8,745 nucleotides of DNA from Nitrospinae bacterium RIFCSPLOWO2_12_FULL_45_22 (GTDB lineage Bacteria; 2-12-FULL-45-22). Under the pieces are notes generated by a model that saw only the letters and a list, made by a program, of their open reading frames with translations, was not told the origin of the DNA and did not search any database. The first letter of the stretch is position 1, and each line of letters opens with the position of its first letter. The translations under genes were made by a program, and so were the position numbers. Shown here one piece after another: positions 6,903 through 8,745 of this stretch. The stretch lies in NCBI GenBank assembly GCA_001803565.1, contig MHDQ01000262.1, forward strand, positions 1-8,745, read 5' to 3'.

Positions 6903-7051
6903 AGGATTCCAACGAAAAGCCCGTACGCCACCGGGACCTCCTGACATCTGCATCGAATGCTTGGAGCCGGGAAGGTTACAACGTCTACAAGGTAATGGCG
7001 GAGGACTTTGGTCTCAAGAAGCCGTGGGAGGAGAAGGGGCGACCATACTAA
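6903..7051 (+). pseudogene. Broken 3' remnant of a second copy of oxidoreductase A
   Basis: The frame from 6950 reads A-S-N-A-W-S-R-E-G-Y-N-V-Y-K-V-M-A-E-D-F-G-L-K-K-P and on to W-E-E-K-G-R-P-Y, then TAA at 7049. The last 31 residues are 27/31 identical to the C-terminus of oxidoreductase A, and the DNA is 84/96 identical. Further left, Y-A-T-G-T-S matches A's Y-A-T-G-T-A, but the following Trp codon has become TGA (6942-6944) and one base is lost just after the His codon, at about 6948-6950. Only the last 50 or so codons remain and there is no start codon. Seven of the eleven changed codons in the well-preserved part are synonymous, so the copy seems to have been a working gene for some time before it was truncated. 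Confidence 0.85.
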
Positions 7052-7132
7052 GCGACGGCCCAGAGCTGGAGAACTAACGGGCTAATGATGAGACAATATG
7101 ACATCATAATTATTGGCGGAGGGCCAAATGGG
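6903..7132 (+). repeat. Direct repeat, right copy: dead oxidoreductase A 3' end and intact oxidoreductase B 5' end
   Basis: This is the partner of 1577-1804. The alignment runs without gaps from 6956 to 7111 at a constant offset of 5325, including a spacer of exactly 33 nt, and continues after a one-codon gap to 7132. Left of 6950 the offset is 5326, reflecting a one-base deletion. The copy begins within about 20 nt of the stop codon of the large hydroxylase subunit, so one edge of the repeat coincides with the edge of the hydroxylase module. Confidence 0.82.
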
Positions 7133-8713
7133 CTCGTGGCAGGCGCTTACCTTGCAAAGGCTGGGCAAAAGGTTTTGGTTCTGGAGCGGAGATTTGAGAT
7201 GGGAGGTGGGCTTGCTACCGAGGAAGTGATAGGTACACCTCGCTTTTACGCTAATACCCACGCCATTTACATGACGATGGCGGATTACGCACCGGCTTAC
7301 CAAGACCTGGAGCTTGAGAAGTCTTACGGTCTAAAGCATTTGTACCCTTCATTGCAGTTCGCTATGCCACTTCGAGACGGAAGATGTCTATGCCTCTATG
7401 CTAACCTGGATAAAAGTTGTGATTCGATAGCTCGGTTTTCCGAGGAGGATGCCAATACGTATAGGGATATTTATCATAAATATAAGCGCTACGTAGATGA
7501 GTTTATAGCTCCAGCAACTTACGTTCAGCCATTGTCCGTCATCGAGCAGGCGGCGAAATTGGAAGAGAGCGAAATTGGAAAAGAAATAAGCGAGCTGGCA
7601 GAGCTTACACCCCAGGAGATAGTGCACAGTCTCTTCAAGAACGAGTATGTCAGGAGTATGATGCTACATGTTGCTTGTTTCTGGGGGTTAGATCCTGAGC
7701 AGGCAGGATTAGGTTATCTTGTTCCTCTTTTTGTGAACCGGGCCACCAACTATCGGATTTGTGTGGGTGGCTCTCATATGCTCGCACAAGCTCTTATCAA
7801 GGTGATCCTGGCAAATGGAGGGGAACTAAGGACTGGAGTAGTGATCGAGCGCATCAGAGTAAAGGACGGAGCGGCGACGGGCATAGAGATGGATGACGGC
7901 AGAGTCTACGAAGCGTCCAAGGCTATAATCAGCACCATCGATACTCATCAAACCTTCCTGAAACTTATCGGCGAAGAGAACCTAGAGAAGGATTTTGTTG
8001 AGTCGATCAAGATGTGGCAGTGGGAACATTGGAGCTTTCTAGGTATCCATCTGGCGCTGGATGAAGCACCAAGATTTACCGCAGCTAAGGCTGATCCAGT
8101 AATTAACAGCGCTTTGATTTATATATTGGGATGTGAGACCTCGGAGGAGTTTATAGATCACTACCGGGCTATAAAAAGGGGCGAGATGGACGAGAAAGCA
8201 TGCGTCACTTTTTCTGTCCCCAGTTTACATGATCCGAGCCAAGCGCCAGCGAGTAGGTATACTGCGGTCATTCATCAAATGGCGCCTTACAGCCTGAAAG
8301 AAGGAACTGAAAAGTGGTACTCCCTCAGATTCAAACAGGAGCAGTTCCAAAGAACATTGAGAATCCTTCAGAGATATGCTCCCAACATGACGCAGGACAA
8401 GGTAAGGAACTATTACATCTCCACGCCGCTGGATGTTGAGAATAAGTTCCGCAATATGGTGCAAGGGTCGATCAAGCAAGGGCAGTACCATCCGTTGCAG
8501 ATGGGATTTATGCGTCCAAATGAATACTGTTCGGAGCATCGGTCGTCTATAAAGCGCCTTTATATGGGAGGGGCATGCACTTATCCGGGTGGAACGGTGC
8601 TCTTGGGACCTGGCTATCTAGCGGCCGATGCTGTCTGCGAAGATCTGGCCATAGAGAAGTGGTGGCGCGAGCCGGAGATGGTAGTGAGGGCTCGCCAGAA
8701 GGGATTACTCTAG
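7085..8713 (+). CDS. FAD-dependent oxidoreductase, phytoene-dehydrogenase-like (COG1233 type), 'oxidoreductase B'
   Basis: A 542-residue flavoprotein and distant paralogue of oxidoreductase A. It has a canonical N-terminal FAD motif, YDIIIIGGGPNGLVAGAYLAK (GGGPNG at residues 11-16), E34 of VLVLERR at the end of the second strand, and a GGGLATEE loop. The C-terminal FAD contact is L-Y-M-G-G-A-C-T-Y-P-G-G-T-V-L-L-G-P-G, close to the GA.THPGG...G.G pattern of CrtI-like enzymes, and unlike the altered version in A. A middle domain with many charged helices (RFSEEDANTYRDIYHKYKRYVDEF) probably forms the substrate region. Expected to be cytosolic or membrane-associated and to act on a hydrophobic substrate, which is not identifiable. 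ATG 7085 is followed by another ATG at 7088; the only Shine-Dalgarno candidate, GGAGA at 7068-7072, is 12 nt away, which is weak. The gene ends TAG 8711-8713, overlapping the ribosome binding site of the next gene. Confidence 0.9.
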   Translation: MMRQYDIIIIGGGPNGLVAGAYLAKAGQKVLVLERRFEMGGGLATEEVIGTPRFYANTHAIYMTMADYAPAYQDLELEKSYGLKHLYPSLQFAMPLRDGRCLCLYANLDKSCDSIARFSEEDANTYRDIYHKYKRYVDEFIAPATYVQPLSVIEQAAKLEESEIGKEISELAELTPQEIVHSLFKNEYVRSMMLHVACFWGLDPEQAGLGYLVPLFVNRATNYRICVGGSHMLAQALIKVILANGGELRTGVVIERIRVKDGAATGIEMDDGRVYEASKAIISTIDTHQTFLKLIGEENLEKDFVESIKMWQWEHWSFLGIHLALDEAPRFTAAKADPVINSALIYILGCETSEEFIDHYRAIKRGEMDEKACVTFSVPSLHDPSQAPASRYTAVIHQMAPYSLKEGTEKWYSLRFKQEQFQRTLRILQRYAPNMTQDKVRNYYISTPLDVENKFRNMVQGSIKQGQYHPLQMGFMRPNEYCSEHRSSIKRLYMGGACTYPGGTVLLGPGYLAADAVCEDLAIEKWWREPEMVVRARQKGLL

Positions 8714-8722
8714 GAGGAGCGG

Positions 8723-8745
8723 ATGACGGATCTCAGAGAGTTTAT
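8723..8745 (+). CDS. Start of the next gene (partial, unidentified)
   Basis: ATG at 8723 begins M-T-D-L-R-E-F before the window ends. A strong Shine-Dalgarno, AGGAGG at 8712-8717, lies 5 nt upstream and overlaps the stop codon of oxidoreductase B, so this is very likely a real gene in the same operon. Seven residues are too few to identify the product. Confidence 0.6.

Noticed and set aside
6456-6953. 165-codon minus-strand ORF
   Set aside because: It lies opposite the large hydroxylase subunit and shows no domain signature or ribosome binding site; a shadow. The other minus-strand ORFs were judged likewise.
89-8713. Carotenoid biosynthesis cluster because of phytoene-dehydrogenase and geranylgeranyl-reductase likeness
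   Set aside because: There is no phytoene synthase, prenyltransferase or cyclase in the window, and these flavoprotein superfamilies have many other substrates.

Overview
This 8.7 kb window is one tightly packed, wholly plus-strand gene cluster for redox enzymes. It shows intermediate GC, no strong terminator and no tRNA or rRNA. No marker gene fixes the host. Frequent AGG/AGA/ATA codons, the many flavin and molybdenum oxidoreductases and the operon-like packing would suit an anaerobic or subsurface bacterium such as a Chloroflexota (Dehalococcoidia-like) or Desulfobacterota lineage, but that is a guess from style, not from a diagnostic sequence.

Layout: (1) the last codons of a short-chain dehydrogenase/reductase (SDR); (2) a 545-residue FAD oxidoreductase of the phytoene-dehydrogenase-like superfamily (COG1233 type; called oxidoreductase A here); (3) a 170-nt spacer holding the decayed 5' end of another FAD oxidoreductase; (4) a geranylgeranyl-reductase-type flavoprotein; (5) a 209-nt gap with a possible 55-codon ORF and, just before the next gene, an 8-bp perfect inverted repeat with a GAGA loop; (6) the FAD, 2[2Fe-2S] and molybdopterin subunits of a xanthine dehydrogenase/CO dehydrogenase-family hydroxylase; (7) a 200-nt gap holding the broken 3' end of a second copy of oxidoreductase A; (8) a 542-residue second COG1233-type oxidoreductase (B); (9) the first codons of another gene.

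The most interesting structure is that items 3 and 7 are two halves of the same thing. The junction 'end of A, 33-nt spacer, start of B' occurs twice in direct orientation, at 1577-1804 and 6903-7132, about 5.3 kb apart and about 74% identical by hand count. In the left copy the A half is intact and the B half is dead; in the right copy the A half is dead and the B half is intact. The GGR-like gene and the molybdenum hydroxylase lie exactly between them. The cluster therefore seems to descend from two tandem A-B pairs, or to be an A-B pair split by a cargo module.

Working together (inference): the three-subunit molybdoenzyme would hydroxylate or dehydroxylate an organic substrate, and the SDR and three flavoproteins would carry out further dehydrogenation or reduction of the same skeleton. 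The molybdenum subunit lacks both CO dehydrogenase active-site signatures, so CO is unlikely to be the substrate. The real substrate cannot be read from the sequence.
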